This document shows positions 1 to 8,906 of a DNA stretch of 64,000 nt, one piece after another (position 1 is the first letter of the stretch; each line of letters begins with the position of its first letter). The notes beneath the pieces were generated by a model. It was given only the letters and a program-made list of their open reading frames with translations, did no database searches and was not told where the DNA came from. This DNA is from Myxococcota bacterium (GTDB lineage Bacteria; Myxococcota_A; UBA9042; DTJE01). The DNA is taken from the NCBI GenBank assembly GCA_017994695.1, contig JAGOKF010000005.1, forward strand, positions 1 to 64,000, in the 5' to 3' direction. A program made the translations under genes and the position numbers.

Positions 1-1596
1 GTCCCCGAAGACCTCGGCCGAGGGGGCCGCCGAGGCCCAGGGGCCGTAGAGGGGATGGCGGGTCCCCCCGATCCAGGCCGTCAGGTTCGCGATGGCCCCC
101 AGAGGCGCCGGGGCGTCGGGCTGGTTCAGGCCACCCCGGACCCGCCACTCCAGCCGCTCCCCATCCGTGGCCCCCTGGAAGAAGTCCTCCGGGACGTGGC
201 AGGGAGAGGGCTCGGCCGCGGGAGGGTCCATCACGAGGCGCAGCACCTCGCCCTGGATCCCCGCGAACTGCGCCGGGAAGGCTCCCCCCATGTAGGACAG
301 CGTCACGTCCCCCTCCGGGACGTGGATCGTGCTGGCCGAGTAGCCGTAGATCAGCCCCCCGTGGCCGAAGGCGACTCCGACGGGACTCTCGGTCCGGGTG
401 ATCCCCAGGCCGTACTTCGTCTGCTCCCCGAGGATCCGGCAGGGCGGGAAGGACAGCATGGCCTCCATCGTTCCCGGCTGCAGGATTTCGCCCCGGACCA
501 GGGCCCGCATGAAGACGGCCATGTCCGCCGGCGTGCTGACCAGGCCTCCCGCCGTGAAGGCCACCGAGGGGTGGAACAGGTAGGCGCAGTCCAGCAGGTG
601 GTCGTCCACGAACAGGTCGCCGGGGATCAGGTCCACCAGCCCCGGCGGGATCCCCAGGTCCGCGAAGGCGGGCCGCGGATCCATGTACCCGTGGACCAGC
701 GCCGGGTCCTCCTCGCCCCCCATGTCCAGGTAGGTGTGGGTGAGCCCCAGGGGACGAATCACATAGTCCTGAATGAGGTCCGCGGCGGGCCGCCCGGCGG
801 CCTTCTCCGCCACCAGTCCCGCCAGCAGGTAGTTGGTGTTGCTGTACAGGCACTCGGTCCCCGGCTCGAACTGGAGCGGCAGTCCGGAAACGTACCGGAG
901 CAGCCGGTCCGGGGAAATCGCCTCCCCCGGGTTCGCCACGATGCCGATCCAGAGGCTCTGGTCCAGCAGGTAGTCGGGGATGCCACTGCGCATCCCCAGC
1001 AGTTGCCTCACGGTGATCGCCTTCCAGTTCGGGTACTCGGGAAGCCATCGTTCCAGGGGGTCGTCGAGTCCCAGGAGCCCCTCCTCGACCAGGCGGAGCA
1101 CCAGGGTCGAGATCACCGGCTTCGTGCCGCTGCCGATGCGGAATGCCGGCTCAAAGGGCAGGGGCGACCCGCTCCGGAGGTCCGTCACCCCCGCCCCGCC
1201 CCGCCAGCGGGCTTCCCCGGGGAGTTGCAGGGCCAGGGCGAGGTTGTACTCCCCCGAAAAGACCAGGTACTCCTCCACCAGGGCCTGGAGGTGACGGGCC
1301 AGCAGCGGGGGTACGGTGGGCGGGTCCCAGCCGTCGCGACCCCCGGGATCCCCCGGCAGGTCCCGGGGCTCTTGACCATCGTCGGAGCCTCCCGCATCCC
1401 CGGGCGAATCCCCGGGGTCCTGCGCCTCCCCGTCCGACATCCCCTCGTCCGGCAGGCCGGGTTCCAGGACCTCCGACGGGGGAAATGCGTCCCACAGATC
1501 CAGCCCGGGTACCCCCTCGCCACCGCCTCCGCACCCGGCCAGGCCCAACAGGATCGGGACGAGGACCCGCGGCAGTCCCCTTCGTCGAATGCCCAT
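1..1596 (-). CDS. Serine beta-lactamase/D,D-peptidase-family lipoprotein (C-terminus off window)
   Basis: Secreted serine hydrolase of the class C beta-lactamase/D-alanyl-D-alanine carboxypeptidase family, probably anchored to a membrane as a lipoprotein. The ATG at 1596 follows a GGGGGAGG ribosome site. A basic N-terminus and hydrophobic stretch end in lipobox LAGC (Cys22). An Asp/Gly/Pro-rich linker of about 70 residues separates this from the catalytic domain. The three family motifs are present: SGTK (nucleophile about Ser156), YSN (about residue 250) and HGG within GHGG (about residue 410). The frame stays open for 532 codons to base 1, so the C-terminus is missing. It diverges from the RND genes. 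Substrate cannot be assigned: family members include esterases and cell-wall peptidases as well as lactamases. Confidence 0.88.
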   Translation of the reverse strand, partial: MGIRRRGLPRVLVPILLGLAGCGGGGEGVPGLDLWDAFPPSEVLEPGLPDEGMSDGEAQDPGDSPGDAGGSDDGQEPRDLPGDPGGRDGWDPPTVPPLLARHLQALVEEYLVFSGEYNLALALQLPGEARWRGGAGVTDLRSGSPLPFEPAFRIGSGTKPVISTLVLRLVEEGLLGLDDPLERWLPEYPNWKAITVRQLLGMRSGIPDYLLDQSLWIGIVANPGEAISPDRLLRYVSGLPLQFEPGTECLYSNTNYLLAGLVAEKAAGRPAADLIQDYVIRPLGLTHTYLDMGGEEDPALVHGYMDPRPAFADLGIPPGLVDLIPGDLFVDDHLLDCAYLFHPSVAFTAGGLVSTPADMAVFMRALVRGEILQPGTMEAMLSFPPCRILGEQTKYGLGITRTESPVGVAFGHGGLIYGYSASTIHVPEGDVTLSYMGGAFPAQFAGIQGEVLRLVMDPPAAEPSPCHVPEDFFQGATDGERLEWRVRGGLNQPDAPAPLGAIANLTAWIGGTRHPLYGPWASAAPSAEVFGD

Positions 1597-1669
1597 GCCT
1601 CCCCCGAGAAGATGTCCGGACGATTCTAGACCCGATCCGGAATCCCCGGCACCGGCGCCCCCTCCGGCA

Positions 1670-1699
1670 TTGACACGACGCGCCAATGGGCGCCACCAT
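1670..1699 (+). promoter_or_regulatory. Putative promoter of the RND efflux operon
   Basis: A perfect TTGACA (1670-1675) is followed after 18 bases by CACCAT (1694-1699), 22 bases before the adaptor ATG. The -35 is strong and the -10 is weak (A and final AT match). Confidence 0.35.
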
Positions 1700-1720
1700 T
1701 CCAGGGACGGAGGCTCGACG

Positions 1721-2734
1721 ATGCGATGGCTTCCTCTCTTGGCGCTGGCCATGGTCGTGGGCTGCCAGGCCTCCCCGCCACCGGCCGCCAATGCTCCCCG
1801 CACCCGCGTCCGGACTGCCCCCGTGGCCATCGAGACCCGGGTTCTCGAGCGGCGCCTGACCGGCTACACCTTCCCCTTCGAGGCCCACGGGCCCGGCTTC
1901 CTGGTCGCCGGGCGGGTGACCTCCCTGGCGGTGGACGCCGGGGACCGGGTCCGGAAGGGGCAGCTGCTGGCCACCCTGGCCCCCGAGGACTACGCGCTCC
2001 AGAAGCGCCTGGCCGAGATCCAGGTCGAGGCCCTCGCTCCCAACGTGGAACGGGTGGACCGCCTCGTGCAGGAGCAGGCGTTGCCCCAGGCCACCCGCGA
2101 CGAGGTCCAGGGGCGCTGGCGGGCCGCCCTGACCCAGCGGGAACAGGCGGATCGCCTGGTGGGCCATACCCGGCTGGTATCCCCCATCGACGGCGTGGTG
2201 CTGGAACGACGCACCGCCGTCGGCCAGGTCATCGGCGCCGGGATGCCCGCGGTGGTGCTGCTGGACCTGTCCCGGGTCAAGGTGAAACTGGCGGTGACCC
2301 AGTCCGAACTGGCCCTCTTCGAGGTCGGCACCGAGGTGGCGGTGGACTTCCCCGGCGTGGCCCAGAACCGCCCCGGGAGGGTCCATTCCGTGTCGCTGCT
2401 CCCGGACACGAAGACCCGCACCTGGGAGGTCGAGGTGGCGGTGGACAACGCCGACGGGCTGCTGCGTCCGGGCCTGCTGGCCCGGGTCTCCCGGCAGCAG
2501 CGGGAGGTGTCGGGGATCTTCATCCCCCTGGACACCGTGCGCCATGACCTGGACCGGCAGCCCCTGGTGCTGGTGATGGACCCCTCGACCCGCAAGGTCC
2601 TGGCCCGGCCCGTCTCCCTGGGGGACCTCTTCGGCACGAAGGTCCAGGTGCTGTCGGGACTGGCCGAGGGCGACCTCCTGATCGTCGAGGGCCAGGGCTT
2701 CGTGAACCCCGGGGACGAGGTGCTGGCCCCATGA
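1721..2734 (+). CDS. RND efflux periplasmic adaptor (membrane-fusion) lipoprotein
   Basis: Membrane-fusion protein that links an inner-membrane RND pump to an outer-membrane channel. It has 337 residues from the ATG at 1721, chosen for the GGACGGAGG site just upstream and a clean lipoprotein signal ending VVGC (Cys15). The two halves of the lipoyl-like barrel-sandwich domain are visible (DAGDRVRKGQLLATL and SPIDGVVLERRTAVGQVI). They flank a short alpha-hairpin of about 60 residues. A beta-barrel and membrane-proximal domain follow. The stop overlaps the permease start by 4 bases (ATGA), so the two are translationally coupled. The hairpin is short compared with AcrA/MexA. No TolC-type gene is nearby, so the channel must be encoded elsewhere. 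Confidence 0.9.
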   Translation: MRWLPLLALAMVVGCQASPPPAANAPRTRVRTAPVAIETRVLERRLTGYTFPFEAHGPGFLVAGRVTSLAVDAGDRVRKGQLLATLAPEDYALQKRLAEIQVEALAPNVERVDRLVQEQALPQATRDEVQGRWRAALTQREQADRLVGHTRLVSPIDGVVLERRTAVGQVIGAGMPAVVLLDLSRVKVKLAVTQSELALFEVGTEVAVDFPGVAQNRPGRVHSVSLLPDTKTRTWEVEVAVDNADGLLRPGLLARVSRQQREVSGIFIPLDTVRHDLDRQPLVLVMDPSTRKVLARPVSLGDLFGTKVQVLSGLAEGDLLIVEGQGFVNPGDEVLAP

Positions 2735-5700
2735 AACTGGCCTCGTTCAGCGTCCGCAATCGCACCCTGATCGCGATGGCGGTGCTGGCCGTGGTGGCCT
2801 GGGGCACCCTGAACTACCTGGACATCAGCCGCCGGGAAGACCCGGAGATCAAGATCAGCCTCGCCCTGGTGATCACCATCTGGCCCGGCAAGAGCGCCGA
2901 GGACGTCGAGCGCCTGGTCACCCGGAAACTGGAGGAGGAGATCGAGAAGCTCTCGACCCTCCAGCAGATGAAGTCCATCACCCGGGAGAACCTCTCCCTG
3001 ATCCTGGTGGACATTGACTTCAACGCCGACACCGCCATCGAGTGGCAGCGCCTCCGCAACCGCCTGGAGGAGGCCCGGAAGCATCTTCCCCCCGGCGTGA
3101 TCGGCCCCCGGGTGATGGACGACTTCGGCGACGTCACCGCGATGATCTACGCCCTGCGGTCCCGGACCGCCGAGCCCCGGGAACTGAAGTACTGGGCCGA
3201 CCAGTTGAAGGCCCGGATCCGGGCCCTGCCGTCGGTGGGCAAGGTGAACCTGCTGGGGGAGCAGCAGGAGGTGATCTACATCGAGGGACCCCTGGATTCC
3301 TTCACCACCTACGGCTTCTCCCCGCTGGTCGCCGCGCGCATCCTCGAGGCCCAGAACGTCAACCTGCCCTCGGGGTACCTCCGGACCCCCGACGCCAACC
3401 TCCGCCTGGACACCCCCGGCAGCGTCACCTGGGTGGACCAGATCCGGGAGGCGGTGCTGGACGTGGCCTCGCAGTCCGGCGCGCCGCTGAAGGTGAAGGA
3501 CGTCTTCTCGGTGCGCCAGTCCTACGAAGACCCCCCGATCTCCTTCTTCGAATCGTCCTCGGAGCCCGCCATCGGCCTGGACATCCGGATGGCCCCGGGG
3601 AACAACATCGTGCAGATGGGACGGGAGGTCCAGGCGGTCGTGGAGGACTTCCGGACCCAGTTGCCTCCCCACATCCAGATGGACCTGGTCCACGACCAGC
3701 CCCGGGAGGTGGACGAGTTCGTCGGGTCCTTCCTGCAGAACCTCTGGGAGGGACTCGTCCTGGTCATCCTGGTGATGCTGCCCCTGATGGGACTCCGGGC
3801 CACCGCCATCGTCGCCGTGGCCCTTCCCCTGTCCATCGTGGCGACGCTCGCCGTGATGCCCGCGATGAAGGTGGACCTCGAGCAGGTGGCCATCGCCGCG
3901 TTCATCGTGGCCCTGGGGATGCTGGTGGACAACGCCATCATCGTGGTGGACAACATCGATCGTCACCTGGCGCGAGGGGAGGACCCCGTCACCGCCGCCA
4001 CCCGGGGCACCGACGAACTGCTCCGTCCCATCCTGGTGGGCACGATGGGCACGGTCTTCGCCTTCGGCCCCCTGCTGATGCTGAAGGACGAGGTCGGAGC
4101 CTACGTCCGGAGCCTCCCGCTGGTCGTCTCGGCCTCGATGCTGGCGTCCCTGGTCGTCGCCGTCACGGTGACCCCCCTGCTGGCCGCCCGCCTGATGCGC
4201 CACTCCACCGGCCAGGCCTCCGGGACCGGCATCCCGAAGGGGCGCGTCTCCCGGGTCTACGCCGCCGCCCTCCGGGGGGGCCTGAAGCGCAAGCCGGTGG
4301 TGCTGCTGCTGGCCCTGGCGGCCTTCGTCGGGGCCGCGGCCCTGCTGCCGCGGATCGGGTTCAGCTTCTTCCCGGAGGTGGACCGGGACCAGTTCACCAT
4401 CGACCTGTGGCTGCCCGAGGGCTCCGGCATTGCGAAGACCACCGCCAAGGTCCGGGAGGTGGAGGAGATCCTGCGACAGGAACCGGAGGTCCGGTCCTGG
4501 GCCTCCTTCGTCGGGGAGGGCGGTCCCCGGTTCCACATCACCGTGATGCCGCAGTTCAACTCCCTGAACTACGCCCGCCTGCTGGTCAACACCCGGGATC
4601 CCAAGGCCACCCGGCCCCTGGCGAACCGTCTGAAGGACGTCTTCCGGGAACGGATCGTCGGGGCGAGGATCACCCCGAAGGCGATCCTGATGGGGATCCC
4701 GGTCGAGGCCCCGGTCGCGTTGCGTGTGACCGGCCCCGACCTCCAGGTGATGGGCCGGATCTCCCAGGAGATCCAGCAGATTCTCCGGGACACGCCCGGC
4801 ACCGACATGGTCCGGGACGACCTGGGCCAGGAGGTCCCGAGCATTCGGGTGGACCTCGATGCCGAGGCGGGCCTGATGGTGGGCGTGACCGCCACCGAGA
4901 CCGCCGTGGCGCTGCTGACCGCCCACGAGGGCCTGCCGGCCACCGAGGTCCACCACCAGGACGTCACCATTCCCGTCCGTCTCCGGGCGGCGGCCGAGGA
5001 CCGGGTCTCGGGGCGCACGATCCAGGACCTCCGGGTACCCTCCTCGGTGACCGGGGCCAAGGTCCCCCTGAACGCCATCGCCACGCTGCGTCCCTACTGG
5101 GGCACGGGCGTGATCCACCGGACGGACAACCAGCGGAGCGTGACCGTGATGGCCGAGGTGCACAATCGGCTGGCCGCCGACGTGCTCCGGGACGCCCTGC
5201 CGAGGATCCGGGCCCTGGACCTGCCGCCGGGCTATTTCCTGTCCATCGAGGGCGAGGAGAAGGAGCGGTCCAAGGCCTTCGGCCAGTTGACCACCGTCTT
5301 CTTCGTGATCGTGGGCCTGCTGCTCGCGATGCTGACGATGCAGTTCCACAGTCTGAAACGGGCCTCGGTGGTCCTGGCCTCGGTGCCCCTGGCGATCATC
5401 GGGGCGGTGCTGGGGCTCTGGCTGTCGGGGAACACCTTCAGTTTCATGGCCTTCCTGGGGGTGGTGTCCCTGGCGGGCATGGTGATCAAGAACGCCGTGG
5501 TCTGGGTGGAGTTCGTGGACCGGGAACTGGACTCGGGCCTGTCGATCCGGGACGCCGTGGTCCAGGCGGGCATCTGGCGCTTCCGGCCCATCCTGCTGAC
5601 CACCGCGACGACCGTTCTGGGCCTGCTGCCCCTGGGCCTCTTCGGAGGCGTGCTATGGGAGGGGATGGCCTGGGCCATGATCGCCGGCCTGCTGGTCTCG

Positions 5701-5778
5701 ACGCTGCTGACGCTCTATGTGATTCCCGTGCTGTTCGAATGGCTCTGCGCGAGGGATCCGGGAACGGCCCGGGAATAG
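2731..5778 (+). CDS. RND-superfamily multidrug/solute efflux permease
   Basis: Proton-driven inner-membrane transporter of the AcrB/MexB (HAE-1-like) type, 1,015 residues, near the usual length. TM1 is at residues 9-30. A periplasmic porter domain follows, then a TM block from about residue 335 carrying LGMLVDNAIIVVDN, the family motif with the proton-relay Asp pair of TM4. The second periplasmic half begins near residue 540 and the last TM block (GLLLAMLTMQF, SLAGMVIKNAVVWVEF) near residue 855. It overlaps the adaptor gene and forms a two-gene operon with it. Substrate is not readable from sequence. Weak matches of this length also occur in aromatic or fatty-acid exporters. Confidence 0.92.
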   Translation: MKLASFSVRNRTLIAMAVLAVVAWGTLNYLDISRREDPEIKISLALVITIWPGKSAEDVERLVTRKLEEEIEKLSTLQQMKSITRENLSLILVDIDFNADTAIEWQRLRNRLEEARKHLPPGVIGPRVMDDFGDVTAMIYALRSRTAEPRELKYWADQLKARIRALPSVGKVNLLGEQQEVIYIEGPLDSFTTYGFSPLVAARILEAQNVNLPSGYLRTPDANLRLDTPGSVTWVDQIREAVLDVASQSGAPLKVKDVFSVRQSYEDPPISFFESSSEPAIGLDIRMAPGNNIVQMGREVQAVVEDFRTQLPPHIQMDLVHDQPREVDEFVGSFLQNLWEGLVLVILVMLPLMGLRATAIVAVALPLSIVATLAVMPAMKVDLEQVAIAAFIVALGMLVDNAIIVVDNIDRHLARGEDPVTAATRGTDELLRPILVGTMGTVFAFGPLLMLKDEVGAYVRSLPLVVSASMLASLVVAVTVTPLLAARLMRHSTGQASGTGIPKGRVSRVYAAALRGGLKRKPVVLLLALAAFVGAAALLPRIGFSFFPEVDRDQFTIDLWLPEGSGIAKTTAKVREVEEILRQEPEVRSWASFVGEGGPRFHITVMPQFNSLNYARLLVNTRDPKATRPLANRLKDVFRERIVGARITPKAILMGIPVEAPVALRVTGPDLQVMGRISQEIQQILRDTPGTDMVRDDLGQEVPSIRVDLDAEAGLMVGVTATETAVALLTAHEGLPATEVHHQDVTIPVRLRAAAEDRVSGRTIQDLRVPSSVTGAKVPLNAIATLRPYWGTGVIHRTDNQRSVTVMAEVHNRLAADVLRDALPRIRALDLPPGYFLSIEGEEKERSKAFGQLTTVFFVIVGLLLAMLTMQFHSLKRASVVLASVPLAIIGAVLGLWLSGNTFSFMAFLGVVSLAGMVIKNAVVWVEFVDRELDSGLSIRDAVVQAGIWRFRPILLTTATTVLGLLPLGLFGGVLWEGMAWAMIAGLLVSTLLTLYVIPVLFEWLCARDPGTARE

Positions 5779-5867
5779 TCCGCGGACCTCTCCGTCCAAG
5801 GGCCGCTTCCGGCAGCGGCCGGCGGGCGGTCCGGCGTTCGGGAACGGGAACCCGGGTCCCTTTCCTG

Positions 5868-5896
5868 TTGACAGGGGCGCCCGATCTATTGAGACT
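5868..5896 (+). promoter_or_regulatory. Putative promoter of the cytochrome gene
   Basis: TTGACA (5868-5873) with GAGACT (5891-5896) after 17 bases. The -10 is poor. A strong AAAAGGAGGGA ribosome site follows at about 5919, ahead of the ATG at 5937. The gap 5779-5867 also holds a GC hairpin near 5810 without a T-tract, so it is not counted as a terminator. Confidence 0.35.
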
Positions 5897-5936
5897 TATC
5901 GGGTCCTGGGAGTCTGAAAAAAGGAGGGATGCACAG

Positions 5937-6284
5937 ATGACCGCACGATGGAGGATCCTGGTGGGAGTGGTGACGGGCGCCCTGTTCCTGGTGGCCAGCC
6001 TGGCGATGGCCGGCGCGCCCGACAAGGTGGATTTCACGAAATACAAGGACAAGAAGTCCGCGGTCTCCTTCGACCACAAGGCCCACGTGGGCCGGAACAT
6101 CCAGTGCGCCACCTGCCATCACAAGGCCAAGGATGGAAAGAAGGAGGTCTCCTGCGGATCCTGCCATCAGAAGGAGGCCGCCGGCACGACCCCCTCGTTC
6201 CAGGACGCCTTCCACAAGCAGTGCAAGGACTGCCACAAGAAGGAAGGGAAGGGTCCCACCAAGTGCGCCGAGTGCCACAAGTAG
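5937..6284 (+). CDS. Tetraheme c-type cytochrome (cytochrome c3/c7 family)
   Basis: Small periplasmic electron carrier of 115 residues. An N-terminal signal peptide ends near SLAMAGA. The mature part has exactly four CxxCH heme sites: CATCH, CGSCH, CKDCH and CAECH. Extra histidines that could be distal ligands lie in FDHKAH, in CHH and in FHKQ, which fits bis-His class III cytochromes such as those that take electrons from periplasmic hydrogenases. The many lysines give the basic surface usual for that role. It lies 250 bases upstream of the hyp operon on the same strand. A link to hydrogen metabolism is therefore plausible but inferred. Confidence 0.9.
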   Translation: MTARWRILVGVVTGALFLVASLAMAGAPDKVDFTKYKDKKSAVSFDHKAHVGRNIQCATCHHKAKDGKKEVSCGSCHQKEAAGTTPSFQDAFHKQCKDCHKKEGKGPTKCAECHK

Positions 6285-6478
6285 GGCACCGGGTCCATCA
6301 TCCCGACCACCCCCGTCCATCCCTGGTGACCTGCGGCCCTGCTCGCTTCCGGAGTCGCGGCCAGGGGCATTACGATGCCGTTGCCGAATCCCCGGACTGT
6401 CGCCGGGAGACCCGGGAACCGCGGCGGGACATCGGGGCCCGGAGGAGGCACCGACCCGAAACGGCCCGGTCCGCCGCG

Positions 6479-6507
6479 TTGACAGCGCCTGGTTGCCATA
6501 GCAGCAT
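6479..6507 (+). promoter_or_regulatory. Putative promoter of the hypABCDEF operon
   Basis: TTGACA (6479-6484), 17 bases, CAGCAT (6502-6507), then 27 bases to the hypA ATG. Apart from this, the gap 6285-6534 shows no ORF with coding character and no T-tract hairpin. There is no GG-N10-TGC box of the sigma-54 type that I can see. Confidence 0.4.
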
Positions 6508-6534
6508 TCCTTCAGGTCTTCCCGGACGACTCCG

Positions 6535-6888
6535 ATGCACGAGGTCGCAGTCGCGCAGCAGATGCTCGAGGTGATCCGGCGGACCCTGGAGGGGCGGCCT
6601 CCGGCCCGGGTCCGGGTGGCCCGCCTGGTCCTGGGACGATTGACCTGCGTGGACCCGGAGACATTGTCCTTCGCCTTCGAGGTGGCCTGCCGGGGCACCC
6701 CGGCCGAGGGATGCCGCCTGGACGTGGAACGGGTCCCCCTGCGGGTCCGGTGCGCGGCCTGCGGAACCGAGGAGGAACGGACCGATCTTCTGGATCCCTG
6801 CGGGCGATGCGGCAACCGCCGGGGCGAGGTGATCGCCGGGCGGGAACTGCGGCTGACGACCCTGGACGTCGAGGAGGACGGGCCATGA
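6535..6888 (+). CDS. hypA: Hydrogenase maturation nickel metallochaperone HypA
   Basis: Cytoplasmic chaperone that receives nickel and, with HypB, delivers it to the large subunit of [NiFe] hydrogenases. It has 117 residues, typical for the family. It starts MHEVAV, where His2 and Glu3 belong to the N-terminal nickel site. The structural zinc site is formed by two CxxC pairs (CAAC at about 76 and CGRC at about 92). It is the first gene of the hyp set and overlaps hypB by 4 bases. Its own ribosome site is weak. Confidence 0.95.
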   Translation: MHEVAVAQQMLEVIRRTLEGRPPARVRVARLVLGRLTCVDPETLSFAFEVACRGTPAEGCRLDVERVPLRVRCAACGTEEERTDLLDPCGRCGNRRGEVIAGRELRLTTLDVEEDGP

Positions 6889-7556
6889 CCGAGGTGATCC
6901 GGATCGAGGAAGGGGTGCTGGCGGACAACGACCGGGTGGCCGAGGACCTCCGGCGGCGGTTCCGGGAGGCGGGGACCTGTGTCGTGAACCTGATGAGCGG
7001 TCCGGGATCCGGCAAGACCACGCTGCTGGAACGGACCGCCGAGGCCCTGAAGGACCGGGTGCGCCTGGGGTTCGCCGTGGGGGACATCCAGACCTCCCGG
7101 GACGCCGATCGCATCGCCCGCCACGGGGTGCCCGTGGTGCAGATCAACACCGGGGACGCCTGCCACCTGGACGCCCGGATGGTGGCCCCGGCGGCGGATC
7201 GCCTGCTGTCCCTGGGGATCGACCTGCTGATCGTCGAGAACGTCGGAAACCTGGTCTGCCCGGCGGAGTTCGAGATCGGGGAAGACGCGAAGGTGGTGAT
7301 GCTGTCGGTCACCGAGGGGGCCGACAAGCCGGCGAAGTACCCGCTGATGTTCCACGTCTCCCGGCTGCTGCTGCTGAGCAAGGTGGACCTGCTGCCCCAC
7401 GTGGACTTCCCGGTGGAGGCGGCCATCGAGGATGCCCGGGCCCTGAACCCGGACCTCCGGGTGATTCCCCTCTCGGCGAAGACCGGTGAGGGCCTGCCCG
7501 AATGGCTGGACTGGCTGGTGGCCCTGCGGGACCGGGTTCGGGCCGGGGGGAGGTGA
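6885..7556 (+). CDS. hypB: Hydrogenase nickel incorporation GTPase HypB
   Basis: GTPase that drives nickel insertion together with HypA. It has 223 residues with Walker A GPGSGKT at about 39-45 and a G-domain metal site in GDACHLDARM. The guanine-specificity motif is SKVD rather than NKxD, and the conserved ENVGNLVCP segment is present. The histidine-rich N-terminal nickel store of some HypBs is absent. The start lies in the ATGA overlap with hypA, and hypC begins 3 bases after its stop. Confidence 0.96.
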   Translation: MTEVIRIEEGVLADNDRVAEDLRRRFREAGTCVVNLMSGPGSGKTTLLERTAEALKDRVRLGFAVGDIQTSRDADRIARHGVPVVQINTGDACHLDARMVAPAADRLLSLGIDLLIVENVGNLVCPAEFEIGEDAKVVMLSVTEGADKPAKYPLMFHVSRLLLLSKVDLLPHVDFPVEAAIEDARALNPDLRVIPLSAKTGEGLPEWLDWLVALRDRVRAGGR

Positions 7557-7559
7557 AGG

Positions 7560-7808
7560 ATGTGCCTGGCGGTGCCGATGCGGCTGGTCCGGCGCGAGGG
7601 ACCGGTGGGATGGGCCGAGGTCCAGGGGATCTCCCGGGAGGTCCGGCTGGACCTGGTGCCCGAGGTCCGGCCGGGGGAGTGGCTGATCGTCCACGCCGGC
7701 TATGCCATCGAGGTGCTGGACGAGGAGGAGGCCCGAGAATCGCTGGAAATGGCCCTCCAGGCCGCCGGAGACCCGGGGCCGGGGACGAACGGCCGGGAGG
7801 GACCATGA
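7560..7808 (+). CDS. hypC: Hydrogenase maturation chaperone HypC
   Basis: Small chaperone of the HypC/HupF/HybG family that works with HypD while the Fe(CN)2CO group is built and carries it to the hydrogenase precursor. It has 82 residues beginning MCLAVPM. The Cys2 exposed after Met removal is the essential residue. A beta-barrel of about 60 residues is followed by a Gly-rich tail. It overlaps hypD by 4 bases. Confidence 0.95.
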   Translation: MCLAVPMRLVRREGPVGWAEVQGISREVRLDLVPEVRPGEWLIVHAGYAIEVLDEEEARESLEMALQAAGDPGPGTNGREGP

Positions 7809-8890
7809 GCGGGTGGGTTTCGGGCCTCCGGGACCCCGGACGGGTCCGGGCGATGGCCGAAGAGGTCGCCGCGCTGGACCCGGGCCGGCCGGTCCGGCTG
7901 ATGCACGTCTGCGGCACCCACGAGAACGCCCTGTGCGCCGCCGGGATCCGGGACCTGCTGCCCGGCTGGCTATCGCTGGTGGCCGGCCCGGGATGCCCGG
8001 TCTGCGTGTGCCCGGCATCGGAGATCGACCTGGCGGTGCGCATCGCCTCGATCCCCGGAGTCACTCTGGCCACCTTCGGGGACCTGGTGCGGGTCCCGGC
8101 CCGGATCTCCCTGGCCCAGGCCCGGACCCGGGGCGCCGACGTCCGAGTCGTGTACGGGGTGGCAGACGCGGTGGCCCTGGCCCGGGCGATGCCCGGACGG
8201 AAGGTCGTCTTCTTCGCCGTGGGCTTCGAGACGACGGCCTGCACCACCGCGGCGGCGATCCAGGCATCGCCCCCGGACAACTTCCTGGTCCTGGCCAGCC
8301 ACCGGCTGGTGCCCCCGGCGCTCCAGGCGCTGCTGGAACTGCCCGGGGAGACGCCGGAGGGATTCCTGCTGCCGGGTCACGTGATCACGGTGACGGGGCT
8401 TTCGGCCTACCGGGACCTGCTGTCCAGGCGCCCAATCCCGATGGCCGTGGGGGGATTCGAGCCGCTGGACATCCTCCGGGCGATCCGGGAGATCCTGGTC
8501 CAGATCCGCCGGGGACACCCGGACGTGGTCAATGCCTACTCCCGGGCGGTCCGCGAGGAGGGCAACCGGGCGGCCCGGGAGGCCATCAAGGCGGTCTTCG
8601 AGGCGGTGGACGCCCCCTGGCGGGGCATCGGGACGATCCCCGGGTCCGGGCTGCGGCTGCGACCGCCGTTCCGGCACCTGGACGCGGCGGAGGCCTTCGG
8701 GCTGGCCCCGGACCCCTCGGTGGAGGACGCGCCGACGGGCTGCCGCTGCGGCGAGGTGCTGCTGGGACGCCAGGATCCCGAGGAGTGCCCCTTCTTCGGA
8801 TCGCCATGCGTGCCGGACGACCCGATGGGACCCTGCATGGTGGCCCAGGAGGGAACCTGCGCGGCCCGGTACCGGCACCGGCGGGCCTGA
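7805..8890 (+). CDS. hypD: Hydrogenase Fe-cyanide assembly protein HypD
   Basis: [4Fe-4S] scaffold protein on which, with HypC, the iron atom receives its CN and CO ligands. It has 361 residues. The family cysteine motifs are visible: CGTHENAL near residue 37 and GPGCPVCVCP near residue 62. Near residue 140 is GFETTACTTAA, and in the C-terminal third are Cys residues of CRCGEVLLG, CPFFGSPC and CMVAQEGTC that bind the cluster. It starts in an ATGA overlap with hypC and lies 16 bases before hypE. Confidence 0.96.
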   Translation: MSGWVSGLRDPGRVRAMAEEVAALDPGRPVRLMHVCGTHENALCAAGIRDLLPGWLSLVAGPGCPVCVCPASEIDLAVRIASIPGVTLATFGDLVRVPARISLAQARTRGADVRVVYGVADAVALARAMPGRKVVFFAVGFETTACTTAAAIQASPPDNFLVLASHRLVPPALQALLELPGETPEGFLLPGHVITVTGLSAYRDLLSRRPIPMAVGGFEPLDILRAIREILVQIRRGHPDVVNAYSRAVREEGNRAAREAIKAVFEAVDAPWRGIGTIPGSGLRLRPPFRHLDAAEAFGLAPDPSVEDAPTGCRCGEVLLGRQDPEECPFFGSPCVPDDPMGPCMVAQEGTCAARYRHRRA

Positions 8891-8906
8891 CCGGAGAGGA
8901 ACAACG

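Noticed and set aside
1990-5349. Minus-strand frame of over 1,100 codons antisense to the RND genes
   Set aside because: No motif or ribosome site; explained by lack of AT-rich stops opposite the RND coding sequence.
5800-5835. GC-rich hairpin after the RND permease as a terminator
   Set aside because: The stem GGCCGCT/AGCGGCC has no following T-tract, and such stems are common by chance at this GC content.
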